IMG/VR virus record: IMGVR_UViG_3300037247_002067
Location: 1 to 40,392 of that record
Source of the DNA: a virus
Reading direction: 5' to 3' (one strand)
DNA length: 40,392 bases
Positions within the stretch are counted from its first letter, which is position 1. Each line of letters begins with the position of its first letter. Under the pieces are notes generated by a model. That model searched no databases. It was not told the DNA's origin and worked only from the letters and a program-made list of their open reading frames with translations. Shown here one piece after another: positions 27,573-36,854 of the stretch. The position numbers were made by a program, and so were the translations under genes.

Positions 27573-28800
27573 TTTGCACCTCCCTCTCATAAACCTTTAC
27601 AAAACTGATTCCGTTATAATTCTCCTTAAAAGCAACTTCCTTCAATCCCACTACAAAAGCAATATTATCTAAGGAAGAAGGTGTAAAACCATGAAGGTGT
27701 TGTGGATTAAGGGGAATACTATCAAGCGTTCTTTGGTCAGGCACAACTATAATCATTCTTCCCCCCTCCGCTAAACTCTCCAGCCAAGATCGCATAGTTT
27801 TAATAGAATCAATGCAATGCTCAAGTACATGTCTAGCAATGAGATTATCGTATGTATTCTCTGAGGAATACTCACTAACATCTCCAACTATATCAGCTAC
27901 ACTCTTCGCGCCCTCCAAAAAAGGAATAACTCCCCCTTTCGGCACTATATCAACTCCAACAGCTTCCGGTACTGTCTTTTCCGCTCCGCATCCAAATTCT
28001 ATTGTACTCCCTTCCTTCATCATTCCTTTCACAACGTCCTTTTCTTCTTCTCGAAGGTTAAACGAAAAATCCGTATCAAACGCAGGCACAATTTCATTAT
28101 GACCTTTAAGGGGCTTATACCATTCCTTAAGGCCATGTTTTTTAATCAAAGCATGGTTAGTTTTAGTCGACATCTCTAATGAATTCCAATAACTTCCATA
28201 CTCTCTTTCTCCTGTCTTAAAACCATGATGAAAGATAAAAAGGTCTCTTAAGCAAACTAATTTTTTACCCGCCTTTGTAAGTCGAATGGAAAGATCAATA
28301 TCGTCCCCGCCGGGAAGAGAAGAATCAACTCCACCCACTTCATCTAGTGTTTCCCTTTTCAGCATTATACAAAAACCGATAAGGTGAGAGACAAAAAGCG
28401 CTTTATGAGGAATGTCATGAAAGACATTCTGAAGGCCGCTTACAACATTTGAGGAAGGTCCCACCGCGCCCACATCATCATGTTTAAACCACACAAGCAT
28501 TCGTTGAAGCCAAGTATTAGCAAAAGGCATCACCTTAGTATCATCATTCATGAATACAACGAAAGGGGCCTTGCTATGCTTAAGTCCTGCTATTAAACCA
28601 CCTTCCCATCCAACATTTCGTTCCATCTGTAATATAGCAATATTAGGGTGATTAGGCACAAATTGCCTCACCCCACAATGTCCATTATTCACAACAATAA
28701 CCTTATTAAGAACAGAACTATAACAAGCTATGATGGAACGGAGGCAAGGAGCAAGATAATCAGGATTATTAAAGGTTGGTATTATAATATCAACTAGCAT
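27565..28800 (-). CDS. Bifunctional GT2 glycosyltransferase and SAM methyltransferase, 411 aa
   Basis: AAAGGGAGGGATC precedes the ATG. Residues 1-225: GT-A fold, with VDIIIPTFNNPDYLAPCLRS, VIVVNNG, RNVGWEGGLIAGL, the metal motif MNDDT, and PGGDDIDLSIRLTKAG. Residues about 260-400: class I methyltransferase, with IEFGCGAEKTVPEAVGVDI (SAM loop and acidic residue), DNLIARHVLEH and GGRMIIVVPDQ. The fusion would add and methylate, or cap, a glycan. It overlaps both neighbours by a few bases. Confidence 0.88.
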   Translation of the reverse strand: MLVDIIIPTFNNPDYLAPCLRSIIACYSSVLNKVIVVNNGHCGVRQFVPNHPNIAILQMERNVGWEGGLIAGLKHSKAPFVVFMNDDTKVMPFANTWLQRMLVWFKHDDVGAVGPSSNVVSGLQNVFHDIPHKALFVSHLIGFCIMLKRETLDEVGGVDSSLPGGDDIDLSIRLTKAGKKLVCLRDLFIFHHGFKTGEREYGSYWNSLEMSTKTNHALIKKHGLKEWYKPLKGHNEIVPAFDTDFSFNLREEEKDVVKGMMKEGSTIEFGCGAEKTVPEAVGVDIVPKGGVIPFLEGAKSVADIVGDVSEYSSENTYDNLIARHVLEHCIDSIKTMRSWLESLAEGGRMIIVVPDQRTLDSIPLNPQHLHGFTPSSLDNIAFVVGLKEVAFKENYNGISFVKVYEREVQSE

Positions 28801-29684
28801 GATCCCTCCCTTTGAGAAACTGTCATAATTGGAGGGGTTAATTTTACTCGTTGAAACTTACCATACTCACTAAAGTCTTTTGCCCTATTAATATCTTGCC
28901 CTTTTTCCCATCTATCAACATAAGCTTCATCAACCTTCGTTGGTTGACCTAAATGAACAAGCTTAACCCTAGAATCCATAAACACTCTAGCTCCTATCTT
29001 TCTAGCGTTCATACAGAAAAGAATATCTTCCCCGGTAGGGCTAGTTGACATAAAATAAGGCTCTTTTAAAGAGTGAAGAACGCTAGTTTTAATAAGCACC
29101 GCACCAAATCCAACTGCATCACACTCAAAAAGTCGATCTCTCGGATATCGATCAATATATTTAGTTTGAAAATAAGGTTGTCTAGTATCCGGCCTATAAC
29201 CATCTTCAATTGTATAAGCCACAGCTCGATAAGGAGGATTCCTAGTAAAAGCAAGAGGTGCTACAATATCAACTTCCTCATTCTCGACCATATTTTGATG
29301 AAGCCTCTCGAATACATCCACACTTGACAACATATCATCATCAATCATGAATATTAAATCCGCCCCGTTCGCAACGGCATTAAGTGCTAATTGCTCCCGT
29401 GCCATCGGTGTCAGCATAGAACCCGCAGAATACCAGAAGAATTCATACTTATCAGGATTCTCCACTTGTAGCTTACCAAGGTGAAAAGCCATCATTAGTC
29501 GGTTATCATACGCTTCCGGATGAGTAACCCCTTCAGTAGGAATACTGATTGCTACTTTTACGGGCGGTTCTTCTTCTATAACTTCCTTACCTTCGGATTG
29601 TTTAGCCCTTAAAATTTCCACTACGTCTACAGGCTTAAGTTCTTTATCCTTAAGTCTTCTATCTACTTCTGTTTCATCTTCCAT
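28794..29684 (-). CDS. GT-A glycosyltransferase-like protein, 296 aa
   Basis: After about 45 charged residues, VKVAISIPTEGVTHPEAYDN opens a GT-A fold. ANGADLIFMIDDDMLSSVDV supplies the Asp-x-Asp metal motif, and SPTGEDILFCMNARKIGARV the later acidic motif. Such proteins occur in several phages beside capsid genes. It probably works with the two following genes on one acceptor. The weak ribosome site and overlap with the zinc gene suggest coupled translation. Confidence 0.8.
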   Translation of the reverse strand: MEDETEVDRRLKDKELKPVDVVEILRAKQSEGKEVIEEEPPVKVAISIPTEGVTHPEAYDNRLMMAFHLGKLQVENPDKYEFFWYSAGSMLTPMAREQLALNAVANGADLIFMIDDDMLSSVDVFERLHQNMVENEEVDIVAPLAFTRNPPYRAVAYTIEDGYRPDTRQPYFQTKYIDRYPRDRLFECDAVGFGAVLIKTSVLHSLKEPYFMSTSPTGEDILFCMNARKIGARVFMDSRVKLVHLGQPTKVDEAYVDRWEKGQDINRAKDFSEYGKFQRVKLTPPIMTVSQREGSC

Positions 29685-29875
29685 AACCTACAGATTCTCC
29701 ATATGATAGGTTTAAGTTTTCTCTTTAAAAAAAGCCCAGCGCTCTCCCATCTAGTGGGAGAGGCCGGACCGTACAACTTGTGCCCGACATGAGCTTTAAG
29801 AGAGCTTTGATCCTTTCCATCAACTAGCGTCCATCCGCATTGCTCACATCTAGACCATTCTTTCTCTACAGACAT
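29663..29875 (-). CDS. Zinc-finger-like protein, 70 aa
   Basis: SRCEQCGWTLVDGKDQSSLK followed by AHVGHKL gives two Cys and two His in a C2H2-like spacing. The C-terminus is basic with Trp residues (WRICRLWK). It sits between a virion protein and the glycosyltransferase genes and overlaps both. It could be a small regulator or scaffold for glycosylation; not recognised. Confidence 0.6.
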   Translation of the reverse strand: MSVEKEWSRCEQCGWTLVDGKDQSSLKAHVGHKLYGPASPTRWESAGLFLKRKLKPIIWRICRLWKMKQK

Positions 29876-30315
29876 TTAACATACCCACTTACATACCCTG
29901 CGGCGCTAATAGCAGCAGGCGTACTATTTGCTATAACAAAACCAAAGCCTGCATTAGCAAAAGTGGGAGCTGTTCCACTAAACATACCTCCGGCACCTGC
30001 ACCTATAATAAGTACATCTCCTTGATTAATGGTAATGCTAGTACCTACATGCGAGATAAGAATAGAGTTAGCAAATCCACTAGCTCTTATTCGCCCTACA
30101 TCGTTTGCAGCAAAGTCCATCTGTGCTATACCTTTAAAGCCAGGTAGGTTACCAGCTGTACCAGAAGCGCCTTTCACATAATTTGCTCCATTAACGCTAT
30201 TCCCACCAAGTGCCATTACTACAGCATTCCCAGTAGTAATACTAGAAGCATCAACATTAGTCACGACTAAGTCAACATACTCCGCTCCGCTACGATTAAT
30301 TCTAGGAAAAATCAT
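29866..30315 (-). CDS. Head fibre/decoration-like protein, 149 aa
   Basis: The site is TTAAGGAGAAAAAAAG. The product is Gly/Ala/Asn/Thr-rich and nearly all beta (EYVDLVVTNVDASSITTGNA, later QGDVLIIGAGAGGMF). This resembles the small beta-barrel decoration or DUF2190-like proteins that stud capsids. It follows the capsid gene and a 90-aa virion gene, supporting a head-surface role. It could be the acceptor for the nearby glycosyltransferases (inference). Confidence 0.6.
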   Translation of the reverse strand: MIFPRINRSGAEYVDLVVTNVDASSITTGNAVVMALGGNSVNGANYVKGASGTAGNLPGFKGIAQMDFAANDVGRIRASGFANSILISHVGTSITINQGDVLIIGAGAGGMFSGTAPTFANAGFGFVIANSTPAAISAAGYVSGYVKCL

Positions 30316-30345
30316 CTTTTTTTCTCCTTAAGCCTTTAATTAAAT

Positions 30346-30368
30346 GGGAGGGAGCCATTCTCCCTCCC
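30346..30368 (-). terminator. Hairpin after the capsid/decoration pair
   Basis: GGGAGGGA (30346-30353) and TCCCTCCC (30361-30368) form eight exact pairs with a 7-nt loop, just past the stop at 30377 on the leftward strand, followed by ATTTAATT. The weak U-run suggests partial termination, which would keep capsid expression above that of downstream genes. Confidence 0.5.
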
Positions 30369-30376
30369 TCCCTTCC

Positions 30377-30649
30377 CTATCCTCTCCCTTCCACCATCCA
30401 CCTTCCACTATATCCTAATGTATCACTCCATAAAGCAGTAAGTGACCCTTCGTTTATTGTCACTTTAGGACTCTCTACCCCAATCCCCCCTTTATCTAAG
30501 GAGATATTAAAGTCAGATATAAAGTTAAGGCCATGAACAGCGTTATTAAGAGAAGCACTAGAATCCCCAGTCTCACTTATGAAAGTCCCATAAACTTTCC
30601 TTTGTGCTCCTGCGGTATTTCTTCCTGTAACAGTAAAAGTAAAAGCCAT
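30377..30649 (-). CDS. Small virion protein, 90 aa
   Basis: AAAGGGGTTTTAAGA precedes the ATG. AFTFTVTGRNTAGAQRKVYG starts a beta-rich domain, then FISDFNISLDKGG and a C-terminal strand ending GRWMVEGRG. It lies 29 nt after the capsid gene, where phages often place a minor head or decoration protein. No enzymatic motif. The family is not firmly recognised. Confidence 0.6.
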   Translation of the reverse strand: MAFTFTVTGRNTAGAQRKVYGTFISETGDSSASLNNAVHGLNFISDFNISLDKGGIGVESPKVTINEGSLTALWSDTLGYSGRWMVEGRG

Positions 30650-30678
30650 TCTTAAAACCCCTTTCTTTTTAAAACATC

Positions 30679-31668
30679 TTAAGTGAAACCTCGAATAACA
30701 CCTTGCTTTCTTCTATTATTCGTAGCCAGATTACCCTGCCATAGAACACGAGAAGACCAAGCATCTTGATCATCTCTATTAACAACAGGGGAAGTGGAGA
30801 AATCAGCTTCATCATTTACAACCATCTCTAGTTGCCTCATAAAGCTAGTAAGGAAGTACATCTCTCCACTAGTACAATCTCTATCGAAGAACATAGGAGC
30901 GCCTTTAAAGGAAAAGGTCCTAAACCCAAGATCGGCTGCTTTTGGTTCCACAACCGGGAATCTTTGTTGAGCTTGAACCCACTCCTCATAAGCCTCGAAG
31001 ATAGATTGAGTAGTGAAGATAACTTCCGGTCCTTGGTTACCATAAAGAAGCGTGTTATAAGCTGTCCTCATGGCACTTAATCCTACCGAAGCAAAAGCTC
31101 CCCCGTTAGCATTAACAAAAGCTTGCCAAAAACCTCCATTCCCCGTTGCACTGACTTGTCCAAGGGTGCTAGAGTTGCTACAAATCAACCCTAGCCCATC
31201 CATATTCTTACCGGCATTCCCTGTCCCATCACCATAAGCATCTCTACTCATTCTATCCCTAAGGGACATCTCAAGTTGTTCCACCTTTGACTTGAACAAC
31301 GAAAGGAGTGCTGCTTCTCCTCTATTATTTCTCCTTTCAAGTCCACTCATTGAAAGTGTCCCTGAATATTGAGTCCAAGGAAAACGAGCAATAGAAAGCC
31401 CCTCTTGAGGAGTAGGAGATAAGTCTTCATAAGAAGTATAACTCTTTACAGTATCATTCTGTCCGTAAAGAAGATGAACTTGAATCTCCACTCCACCACT
31501 TACTAGTCTCTTAGCACTACTACCTCTCATAGCCCTCCCTAACTTACCATTAAGCCAACTTAAGAGAGGATATACATCGAAGATGTTGTCACTTAGCTGC
31601 CTTTGGTAATTATCAAGGGTGGTCGTTAAGAGTGCATCATAAGTTCTACTTATAACTGTTCCTGCCAT
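30679..31668 (-). CDS. Major capsid protein, 329 aa
   Basis: The site is AAAGGACGAGGTA. LLTTTLDNYQRQLSDNIFDV then YPLLSWLNGK, SGGVEIQVHLLYGQNDTVKS and SYEDLSPTPQEGLSIARF form the N-arm and E-loop of a widespread phage capsid family with the HK97 fold. AAFLSLFKSKVEQLEMSLRD-like helical text (residues about 120-140) is the spine helix. GAPMFFDRDCTSGEMYFL and the C-terminal strands complete the P and A domains. The scaffold gene lies immediately upstream. Confidence 0.85.
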   Translation of the reverse strand: MAGTVISRTYDALLTTTLDNYQRQLSDNIFDVYPLLSWLNGKLGRAMRGSSAKRLVSGGVEIQVHLLYGQNDTVKSYTSYEDLSPTPQEGLSIARFPWTQYSGTLSMSGLERRNNRGEAALLSLFKSKVEQLEMSLRDRMSRDAYGDGTGNAGKNMDGLGLICSNSSTLGQVSATGNGGFWQAFVNANGGAFASVGLSAMRTAYNTLLYGNQGPEVIFTTQSIFEAYEEWVQAQQRFPVVEPKAADLGFRTFSFKGAPMFFDRDCTSGEMYFLTSFMRQLEMVVNDEADFSTSPVVNRDDQDAWSSRVLWQGNLATNNRRKQGVIRGFT

Positions 31669-31699
31669 TACCTCGTCCTTTCTTCTTTAAAAGTTTTCT

Positions 31700-32452
31700 C
31701 TACCGAAGAGTAGAAGCCTTAGCTTGTGCAAAAGCTTCATCAAGGGTAGTCGCTCTAGGTAACTTTGTATCAATCGACTCCCCTTCCTCTCCCCTAGTAT
31801 CCTTCTTTAACTTCTCTTTCTGTAACTTATCCCATTCATCGAGAGTCTTTAGTTTACCTTTCTTCAACGCAGCTCGGTTATAGAGATCAACAAGGTCTTC
31901 ATAATCAGGATCATCCCTTACATCGGAAGATAGGTTCTTTATACCCTCCTTCATCTCACTTTGATGTTCCCTCCAATCAGGATAATTCTTATCTAGCTTA
32001 TTAAAATGCCTCTTAATGGACCTTTGCTTCATCCTATCAACGTCCGCCCTTAATGAAGCATTCTCCTCTTTAGCTATCTTAGCCGCTACCTCACGAACCA
32101 TCTTTAATCCTGCTCTAGTATCCTCATCAAGCTCCTCTTCATTAAGCCCACCTCTCTTCTTTTCTAGATACTTAGCAAACCCAGGATCATTGGAAAGTTC
32201 ATTCATTAAAGCAGCAACTTTCTCCGGGCCACCATACTGAGAAAGCATCTCATCCTTTACCCTCAAGGAACCAACCTCATCCCCTTGGGTAGAAAGCTTC
32301 TGTTGAAGCTCTTTATAAGCAATCACTGCACTATCGACATTCTCAAAAAGTGGTTTCTCCTTACTAGAAGATTCTCCTTCACCTTTAGTAGTTCCCTCTT
32401 TAGAGGATTCTCCACTCTCAGATTCAGTTTCTTCGTTCTTCTCTTCAGGCAT
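31700..32452 (-). CDS. Scaffold protein, 250 aa
   Basis: Length, position (between portal and capsid) and composition all fit. The first 35 residues are Glu/Ser/Lys-rich and disordered. The rest is charged and helical (VAALMNELSNDPGFAKYLEK, EENASLRADVDRMKQRSIKR). The C-terminus ends in a short basic/hydrophobic helix (TLDEAFAQAKASTLR), the usual capsid-binding end. It would guide capsid assembly and then leave. The site is AAAGGGAAAGGATAAAT. Confidence 0.8.
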   Translation of the reverse strand: MPEEKNEETESESGESSKEGTTKGEGESSSKEKPLFENVDSAVIAYKELQQKLSTQGDEVGSLRVKDEMLSQYGGPEKVAALMNELSNDPGFAKYLEKKRGGLNEEELDEDTRAGLKMVREVAAKIAKEENASLRADVDRMKQRSIKRHFNKLDKNYPDWREHQSEMKEGIKNLSSDVRDDPDYEDLVDLYNRAALKKGKLKTLDEWDKLQKEKLKKDTRGEEGESIDTKLPRATTLDEAFAQAKASTLR

Positions 32453-32477
32453 TTTTATTTATCCTTTCCCTTTAAAA

Positions 32478-32771
32478 TTATTTACTCATTGCAAGGCCCC
32501 TCATAGTAGCCTTCGCATTAACAAAATGACTCCTATCCGCTAGCTCTAATCCTTTCTCCTTTAACACTTTTGACAATTGAGCCGGTCCGGTAATGAAGCT
32601 ACCGATAGTATCACTATACTCGTTATAAACAATCGCCTTCCCCCCTTTACTTATAAGGAGCTTCATAGGTGAGTCACACTTATCACAACTTACTCCGTGC
32701 CTTTCTTCAACTTTTCTATATTGACTAATGTTCTCTTCACAACTATAACATTCATATTCATAAATAGGCAT
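32478..32771 (-). CDS. FmdB-like zinc-ribbon protein, 97 aa
   Basis: MPIYEYECYSCEENISQYRK and VSCDKCDSPMKLL match the FmdB-type putative regulatory zinc ribbon (Met-Pro-x-Tyr-x-Tyr-x-Cys). Phages often carry one between portal and scaffold genes. The remaining 50 residues have no known domain. It sits 2 nt after the portal stop. A role in late-gene control or head assembly is inferred only from location. Confidence 0.75.
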   Translation of the reverse strand: MPIYEYECYSCEENISQYRKVEERHGVSCDKCDSPMKLLISKGGKAIVYNEYSDTIGSFITGPAQLSKVLKEKGLELADRSHFVNAKATMRGLAMSK

Positions 32772-32773
32772 CT

Positions 32774-34753
32774 TTAATCTCCATTCCCCTTCCCCTTCCC
32801 TTCCTCTTCCATCATTTTAAGAAGAACACTCGTTTTATTACTTTCCCTTACCTTCTCCTTACCTGCTTCAATTTGCTCCCTTGCTACCCCTGTCTTCATT
32901 TTAGTCTTCTCTAGATCCGCCATTATCTTCGGTTTTACCTTCTCTGTCTCAGCATTAACAGCCGCTCTTATTGCTGCTTCTCTATCCCTCTTAAGCGCTT
33001 CCGGCTCCTTCAACAAACGGTCCTTTAAGTCTCCCCTTCTATAAGCTTCTATTAGTACCTCTGCGGCCCCTCTGGAATTAATATTCTCATTTCCTGCTAG
33101 CTTCTCTATCAAACTATCTACTTCAAGCCTCTCCATATCAGCATTAAATGGCCTTGTGGCGCCGGTGGCTATATCAAAACCAAACTCTCCTTTTATGTCC
33201 TCAGCGTTCACTTTCATGAAAGGTAAAAGCACCTTAGAGTTCTCCCCGTCAGTCTCGCTTTCAAAACCTCCTGGAATCCTACCAACCTCTTTGCTTGGTA
33301 CTATGATACTCTCAATTGACCTTGGAGAAACCTTCCTCGCTTCCCTAAATTGCTCTTTATCAATCGAGATGCTAATCTCCTTATCCATCGTTTGTTGAAG
33401 AAGGAAGGCAATTTGCTCTACGCACCTTACCATAAACTCTCTGACCTTACCTTTTCTTCTTCCCCTCCTAGCTCCTACCCCTCTCTCTAGCAACTCCGGC
33501 TCCGTAGCGGTGTCAAAGTTCCTACTCTTCCCTTGCTCTAGTTCCGTAACCCCAGCCTTAGAAAGCGCACTTTGTTTAACACTATTAATAACAGCCCATA
33601 TATCCTGACTGATAGGAGCATCTTTAAGAAGAACAAGAGCCGTCTCCGGGCTGCCCTCAGCACAAGTTAAAACACTTCCATCAGGACCGTAAAGTAGTTT
33701 ATTCTTCTCAGCCTCCGTAAAAGCATTCTTCCTTTCTATATACTTCCTCCTACTTATGTTATTAACATGAGTAAGTTGATTGCTTCTTAAATGATTAAGT
33801 TCAATTTGTTCAGCTATATAAACTCCCGTGTCCCCTAGTGGAAGTTGCTTATCAGGATTCATGTTAAAGAAAAGAACCTCTATAGGTAACCCCATCTTAA
33901 ATTGAAGTGGAAAATCATCCTCAAAGATGAATTTATCATAATTAAGAACCATAGAGATTAATTTGTTCTCTCTCTTATCCCAAATATCCCACCCTTCCAC
34001 TCTTTTAAAATCATCCTTCACATTCCCCTCAGGAAATCCCCAACTTCTTTCCCCTATTATCTCAGAGGAATCAACCTCAGTATTCTCCCTTAACAAAAAA
34101 GTATCCTTATACCTCGGATTAGCCTTTATGTCCTCCAAACGTTTAACCCACCTGAATGCTACCCACCCAGCATCCCTCGCTAGATGATCTGTAGAGTTAA
34201 TATCAATCCTAACATCCCTTGCAGACCTCCTGATAGCAAAAACACTATCTCCTTTTATATGTTCATGTACCTCTAGTAACCTCCCCTTCCCTCTCTTCTC
34301 CACACTAGTAGTAAAGCCAAATTGCATAACCCCTCTAAAACCAATATTAGCATCTAACACACATTTTTCATGTTCATAGTTCATCCCAATTTGAGAAAAG
34401 CAAACATCATTAAGGAGAACTTCCATCGCTTTAGCCGCAGCAAAGGTATTATAAATTTCACCCCCCTCAGTATAAAAAGGCTTCTTCCCAGCCTTTACTT
34501 TAATAAAGGGATTCTCATCCACTAACGTAGCCATCATAGAATCAATAATAGTAAAAACAATATTATCAACAGTCGCTTCCGTATAACCTCCATCATACGA
34601 ACCTTGAAGTAACTGCTTATCACTACTACTCCACTGCTCACCAGCTCTATACCTAGCCCATTCTTTAAGTGGCTTTTCCTCGAACTTTTTATACCTAGCC
34701 TCAGCCGCCTTAATTCTATTCCTCCATATATTCAATTCCTTATTAGTACTCAA
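32774..34753 (-). CDS. Portal protein, 659 aa
   Basis: A TTG start with AAGGAGG eight bases upstream overlaps the terminase gene by 11 nt. RIKAAEARYKKFEEKPLKEW then YRAGEQWSS and ATVDNIVFTIIDSMMATLVD are typical of P22/podovirus-type portals: N-terminal helix, Gly-x-Gln/Glu-Trp, then a core. Long C-terminal helices (KERDREAAIRAAVN-like region after residue 570) suit the barrel. It forms the dodecameric DNA gate and meets both terminase and adaptor. Confidence 0.85.
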   Translation of the reverse strand: MSTNKELNIWRNRIKAAEARYKKFEEKPLKEWARYRAGEQWSSSDKQLLQGSYDGGYTEATVDNIVFTIIDSMMATLVDENPFIKVKAGKKPFYTEGGEIYNTFAAAKAMEVLLNDVCFSQIGMNYEHEKCVLDANIGFRGVMQFGFTTSVEKRGKGRLLEVHEHIKGDSVFAIRRSARDVRIDINSTDHLARDAGWVAFRWVKRLEDIKANPRYKDTFLLRENTEVDSSEIIGERSWGFPEGNVKDDFKRVEGWDIWDKRENKLISMVLNYDKFIFEDDFPLQFKMGLPIEVLFFNMNPDKQLPLGDTGVYIAEQIELNHLRSNQLTHVNNISRRKYIERKNAFTEAEKNKLLYGPDGSVLTCAEGSPETALVLLKDAPISQDIWAVINSVKQSALSKAGVTELEQGKSRNFDTATEPELLERGVGARRGRRKGKVREFMVRCVEQIAFLLQQTMDKEISISIDKEQFREARKVSPRSIESIIVPSKEVGRIPGGFESETDGENSKVLLPFMKVNAEDIKGEFGFDIATGATRPFNADMERLEVDSLIEKLAGNENINSRGAAEVLIEAYRRGDLKDRLLKEPEALKRDREAAIRAAVNAETEKVKPKIMADLEKTKMKTGVAREQIEAGKEKVRESNKTSVLLKMMEEEGKGKGNGD

Positions 34754-36188
34754 CAGAAGCCCTCCTTATAGTACCAATCCCTTTATGCCCTTTGTTTATT
34801 CTATTAAGCCAATAAGCGAAGCTATTAAAGGGAGCACCTTTTTTCTCTTTAAAGATCGGCGCTGGTCTACTCATCCCCCCATACCTGAGTGCATCTACAG
34901 CATCATCATTATACTTAACCGCATCTTCCTTAGCTTCTCCTTTTTGCTTCTTCCAATTATACTCCGGAAGTTCCCTTATTAAGTTAAAACACTTAGCACT
35001 TATGAAGACTCTAGGAGAACCCATTACTCCCTCTAAAAGGGGATGAGGATGATCCTCATCTACAGTTAGTAACTCTCCTATTCGATTAATCCCAGCCGCT
35101 CTAGCGTTATCAGCCTTAACAAACGTAATCCCCCTGCTAGAGTATTCCTCAAAAAGGGACCAATCCCCACCGTCCTTCTCTCTATCCTTCTTCCAAATAG
35201 AGGGATCAGCACTCATATAACGAAACTCTCCTATATCAAACTTACTCTTAATCTCATTGCAGTGATAACTAACTAATCCGGAACTATAATACTCATCATA
35301 TATAAAGAGGTTACCATCATTATCATAACGCCAAGCTAGAAGACAAGCTGGGTGTGACTGACCATGGTCGAAAGAAGCAAAATGACGTTCATCTCCCTTC
35401 TCAGGCCCTCTTATCTCTAACTTACTAGAAGCATTTGGGAATACATGGATGTTATAATCAAACTGAGGCCATACTTGACCTTCCGCCGCATCCCAACTCC
35501 CCGCTAGGTACTTCTTAACCCAATAATCCGGCTTACCCTTGGCTAGCCTCTCAACGTATCTATCCGGTAACCATTTATTATCTCCCGGAAGGGCTTGAAC
35601 AAATATCCTATCCTCTTCCTTCTTCCCAATCTGTTGAGGGACCACGAATATGCGCTTAACCCATCCAGGTTCCGGGTTACTAGCGTACATACCAACAAAA
35701 GGCGGATGTTCCCCATTCGGCAAGCGCCACCTTAACCTACTCTCAAGCATATCAATATCATCCTTTTCACACTCAGTAGCCTCGTCAACTCCATAAAACC
35801 CAAGCTCCATACTCTTAACTTTATTATGATTATCCCTTCCACTTAAGCCTCCATAAAGGATAATGCTCTTAGTAATAAACTCAATCTCTTGATCTCCCTT
35901 TCCATGACCCCTTTCGGAAAGTATCTTATACCCTACAATCCCCTCAATGTCACTTATCCTCGAAAGGAGAGTAACCAACGTAGTGTCCTTAAAAGCCTTC
36001 GCCTCACTCCTACATAAAAACCCTCTATTCCCAGGAAACATTAAACTATAACGAATCGCCTCAGTACAAATAGCATAACTTTTTCCTCCTCCAATCGCCC
36101 CACCGTAAAGCTTATAACGTTCGGCGGCATCTCTGAACTCAACTTGTTTATACGTTGCTCCCGTTTTACCATAGAAGATGTCTATCAC
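34743..36188 (-). CDS. terL: Terminase large subunit, 481 aa
   Basis: GTG start in a GTGA overlap. Walker A GGAIGGGKS is at residues 29-37 and Walker B is LGFYGVDEATE. The RNase-H-fold nuclease C-domain shows HFASFDHGQSHPACLLAW (first Asp), YMSADPSIW and NDDAVDALRYG (last Asp). The ATPase drives DNA into the head through the portal and the nuclease cuts the concatemer. The mechanism of end formation cannot be told from the motifs alone. Confidence 0.92.
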   Translation of the reverse strand: MIDIFYGKTGATYKQVEFRDAAERYKLYGGAIGGGKSYAICTEAIRYSLMFPGNRGFLCRSEAKAFKDTTLVTLLSRISDIEGIVGYKILSERGHGKGDQEIEFITKSIILYGGLSGRDNHNKVKSMELGFYGVDEATECEKDDIDMLESRLRWRLPNGEHPPFVGMYASNPEPGWVKRIFVVPQQIGKKEEDRIFVQALPGDNKWLPDRYVERLAKGKPDYWVKKYLAGSWDAAEGQVWPQFDYNIHVFPNASSKLEIRGPEKGDERHFASFDHGQSHPACLLAWRYDNDGNLFIYDEYYSSGLVSYHCNEIKSKFDIGEFRYMSADPSIWKKDREKDGGDWSLFEEYSSRGITFVKADNARAAGINRIGELLTVDEDHPHPLLEGVMGSPRVFISAKCFNLIRELPEYNWKKQKGEAKEDAVKYNDDAVDALRYGGMSRPAPIFKEKKGAPFNSFAYWLNRINKGHKGIGTIRRASVEY

Positions 36189-36652
36189 TTCCGAACCTCT
36201 ACTTCAATAGTCTCCCCTGCTCCCTCTTTCCTTGCTCCCGGAGGAACGTATAAGTTAAGAACAACTGTAGAAGAACCCTTCACCTCACCATTATCCCTTC
36301 CTACATAGGTTCTATCTAGAACTTCCTTCGCAGCTGCTACTTGCGAAGAGGCCGGGTTAGGTAAGAAAACCTCCTTCCCATTAATTACCTCAATAAACCC
36401 CGCTTCCAGGTTTCTAGAAATAGCCTCTATAGCCTTATCAGCTAACTTACTTACTTTAGCTAGTTTCTCTTTTCGGTACTCCGCGACTAATTCCCTCTCC
36501 GCTTCTTCCCAAGCGACCGTCTTCCTCCAACATCTTATAGAACTAATGCTGACTCCGTACTTTTCAGAGACCTCTATAAGAGAAGCTCCATCACATACAA
36601 GGTCAACTATAATAAGACTATGAATTGATTCTAGTTTAGCCAGCTCCCTCAA
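36185..36652 (-). CDS. terS: Terminase small subunit, 155 aa
   Basis: TTG 36652 lies 7 nt after AGGAG and overlaps the preceding stop (TTGA); an upstream TTG at 36673 is in frame. The helix-turn-helix IVDLVCDGASLIEVSEKYGV then SISSIRCWRKT is the DNA-recognition domain. A long helical oligomerisation region follows and a C-terminal tail ends VVLNLYVPPGARKEG. It overlaps terL by 4 nt. It selects the packaging site. Confidence 0.82.
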   Translation of the reverse strand: MRELAKLESIHSLIIVDLVCDGASLIEVSEKYGVSISSIRCWRKTVAWEEAERELVAEYRKEKLAKVSKLADKAIEAISRNLEAGFIEVINGKEVFLPNPASSQVAAAKEVLDRTYVGRDNGEVKGSSTVVLNLYVPPGARKEGAGETIEVEVRK

Positions 36653-36843
36653 ATACCCGCTCCTAGCAAGCAAAGATAACCCTCGGGGATGGTTAGAGCG
36701 TCTGCTAGAACACCACTATAAGTCCATATAGAAGCTTGCCTTCCTTCTTGGTTAAGACTTCCACTAGGAACAACATACCCAAACTCCATCTCATCTCCAT
36801 GTTCAAGAGCACTTACCCTCTTTTGCTCATTGTCAACAGCCAC
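36649..36843 (-). CDS. Small virion-type protein, 64 aa
   Basis: The GTG start follows AGAAGGGTGAAAA. The product (SALEHGDEMEFGYVVPSGSL, then IWTYSGVLADALTIPEGYLC) is beta-rich. Similar short proteins accompany appendage genes upstream of terminase in some podoviruses. It could be a capping or linker protein of the virion; not recognised. Confidence 0.55.
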   Translation of the reverse strand: MAVDNEQKRVSALEHGDEMEFGYVVPSGSLNQEGRQASIWTYSGVLADALTIPEGYLCLLGAGI

Positions 36844-36854
36844 TTTTCACCCTT

